A stretch of DNA of 6,892 nucleotides from Alistipes sp. (GTDB taxonomy: Bacteria; Bacteroidota; Bacteroidia; Bacteroidales; Rikenellaceae): NCBI GenBank assembly GCA_017628595.1, contig JAGBYV010000117.1, positions 1 through 6,892 of the forward strand, written 5' to 3'. The translations under genes were made by a program, and so were the position numbers. Below the pieces are notes generated by a model. That model worked only from the letters and a program-made list of their open reading frames with translations, was not told where the DNA came from and made no database searches. This document shows, piece by piece, positions 6,301 to 6,892 of the stretch. Every line of letters begins with the position of its first letter. The stretch's first letter is position 1.

Positions 6301-6892
6301 CGATGAAGGGCAATGAGCCTCTGCACGTGCAGTGGAATGCCGCAACAGATAAGATAGAGGTTGTAAATTATAGCGCAGGTTCGCACCCCGCACTTTCAGT
6401 CGAGGCCGCACTTATCAATATGGACGGTACAGTTCAGTGGCAGAAGAGCGCACAGGTAGCAAGCGAGGAGGATACCACCGTGGAGGCCTTCGCGCTGGAG
6501 TTCCCCTCGTCGCTCTCATCGGCACACTTTGTCAAGCTCTGGCTCAAGGAGGGCGACAAGGTGGTATCGGACAACTTCTACATCCGTGGCACTGAGGAGG
6601 GCAACTTCCAGGCTATACGCCAGATGCCCAAGGTTGCGCTGCAGCAGAACATCACAATCGAGCAGGGCAAGGATGGCGCATGGAGTGGCACCATCACGCT
6701 GCGCAACGACAGCACAACGCCCGCGCTGATGATTCGCGTGAATGTTGTTGGCGAGAAGGATGGCGACCAGATTCTGCCTATCTTCTACTCTGACAACTAT
6801 GTATCACTGCTCGGTGGCGAGCAGCGACAGATATCGTTCCGCTTCAAGGACGAGGATACGCGTGGCAATAAGCCACAGGTTGTAGTCACGGG
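3327..6892 (+). CDS. Lipoprotein glycoside hydrolase family 2, exo-beta-glucosaminidase/beta-mannosidase-like (3' partial)
   Basis: The frame stays open for 1188 codons to the window end. A lipoprotein signal peptide (MKKLL, hydrophobic core, lipobox MAGC with Cys20) suggests export and outer-membrane anchoring. Domains in order: a discoidin-like module with insertions (about 58-250, NIALNRAAYHSSS and LVTDG motifs), a canonical F5/8 type C module (about 256-358), a GH2 sugar-binding domain (about 375-567, with DGINWKADIYLNG), an Ig-like domain (about 568-690, ending with NLWWPKGYG), a TIM barrel (about 695-1000) and a C-terminal Ig domain (SDNYVSLL at 1155-1162) like that of exo-beta-D-glucosaminidases. 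Glu815 in CGRNEG is the likely acid/base and Glu875 in FHSERG the likely nucleophile. Substrate is uncertain: beta-glucosaminide or beta-mannoside are plausible, and LacZ-type beta-galactosidase is less so. Only the last part of the C-terminal Ig domain seems missing. No SusC/SusD genes are in view. Confidence 0.92.
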   Translation, partial: MKKLLSTTLFLALMAFMAGCGGVDPESYIRSDYYTRGIGLYPGSPEEDPSPELIPSNEYRNIALNRAAYHSSSYDYNLTAQLVTDGIITADEPAYMSFSTHEGTPRLREREWTIDGGPYSKNTLKGEDVYMEYALHNWTEKADRITFSGTVAYDNKLAGKGYTITLLGSKDGKQWVKLSSLQGTGLPGTEGRHVIQTDPNKQTERIAYNTRNLEESLSVTNADNYSAYRLQMTMAGAVEWSFTAVDFFHAGEQIEMLASKHFGSAWMSSSAGEEWIYVDLGSRSSFDKVVLHWIHKAAEGKIQTSEDGKQWRDVASLPSSDSLTDEIACKGKARYVRVLMQKSADGKEYMLSEIEVMGRGGLVPQPKAQPAAEGKKYALTGGNWRVQRSSEVKATGEAIAAADFNDEGWIVATVPGTVLTSYKNAGAVPNPNYADNIFQISESFFNSNFWYRNEFTLPEGFKRERLFLNFDGINWKADIYLNGKKLSRIEGAFIRGMYDVTDAIVEGTNVLAVEIVKNAHIGAIKEKYSYNTDLNGGILGADNPTFHASIGWDWISTIRGRNIGIYNDVYLTTAGDVTLSDPFVQTTLKGEDKLATLTPEVFVKNHDNAPVTGTLSGKIGAITFEQEVTLAAGEKRAVKFCPDTFAQLKEQKLNLWWPKGYGDPYLYDAEFEFKVDGKSSDKHSFKVGVREMTFNEDNSTLSLYINGRRFIGRGGNWGFGENNLNYRGREYDIAVEHHANMNFTMMRNWVGQIGDEELYEACDKHGIMIWQDFWLANPVDGPNPYDETMFIANAEDFVRRMRSHASIGLYCGRNEGFPPATIDAALRQIVKAEHPGLHYISSSADEVVTGHGPYRAQSVKTYFTLENGRDKFHSERGMPNVMNYESLKRTLKEEDLWPQGDKWGQHDYTMEGAQGGSSFNAIIAKGFGEPQSAQEFTELAQWVNYDGYRAMFESRSAFRKGLLLWMTHPAWPSMVWQTYDYYFEPTAAYFGSMKGNEPLHVQWNAATDKIEVVNYSAGSHPALSVEAALINMDGTVQWQKSAQVASEEDTTVEAFALEFPSSLSSAHFVKLWLKEGDKVVSDNFYIRGTEEGNFQAIRQMPKVALQQNITIEQGKDGAWSGTITLRNDSTTPALMIRVNVVGEKDGDQILPIFYSDNYVSLLGGEQRQISFRFKDEDTRGNKPQVVVT

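Noticed and set aside
1..6892. CRISPR arrays, insertion sequences, tRNA or rRNA genes, phage genes
   Set aside because: No regularly spaced repeats, transposase motifs, terminal repeats with target duplications, or cloverleaf/rRNA signatures were seen on either strand.

Overview
The window looks like a piece of a chromosome from an anaerobic Bacteroidota, most likely order Bacteroidales (a gut-type lineage such as Rikenellaceae, Bacteroidaceae or Muribaculaceae; I cannot narrow it further). The reasons are promoters of the Bacteroidota type (TTTG, about 20 bases, then TAnnTTTG), A-rich leaders with no clear Shine-Dalgarno sequence, a desulfoferrodoxin, a NifX-type small protein common in anaerobes, and a very large lipoprotein glycoside hydrolase of family 2.

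Layout. Positions 1-3115 hold four genes, all on the minus strand. In transcription order they are a small NifX/NifB-type iron-cofactor-binding protein (3115-2750), a desulfoferrodoxin (2701-2327), a patatin-like phospholipase (2216-1347) and a DUF362 protein with two [4Fe-4S] ferredoxin motifs (1252-125). The first two share one strong promoter and make a two-gene operon. The patatin and DUF362 genes each appear to have their own promoter. Hairpins that fit intrinsic terminators follow the desulfoferrodoxin, patatin and DUF362 genes. In each the stem closes fully only in the minus-strand RNA, through G-U pairs.

A 211-base divergent intergenic region (3116-3326) carries the minus-strand promoter, a plus-strand promoter and an unexplained set of nested inverted repeats. 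From 3327 to the window end, one open frame on the plus strand encodes a lipoprotein GH2 enzyme. It has two N-terminal discoidin-like (F5/8 type C) modules, a GH2 sugar-binding domain, an Ig-like domain, a TIM barrel with a plausible catalytic Glu pair, and a C-terminal Ig domain like that of exo-beta-D-glucosaminidases. Its stop codon lies beyond the window.

How the genes may fit together: the NifX-like protein, the superoxide reductase and the double-cluster ferredoxin protein point to iron-sulfur handling and oxygen-stress defence in an anaerobe. The GH2 gene is divergent and probably belongs to a separate glycan-degrading function; no SusC/SusD partner is visible. I found no mobile element, CRISPR array, tRNA or rRNA, and nothing here that I can defend as a wholly new system. 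The best candidates for a second look are the structured intergenic element, the His-rich tail of the DUF362 protein and the substrate of the GH2 enzyme.
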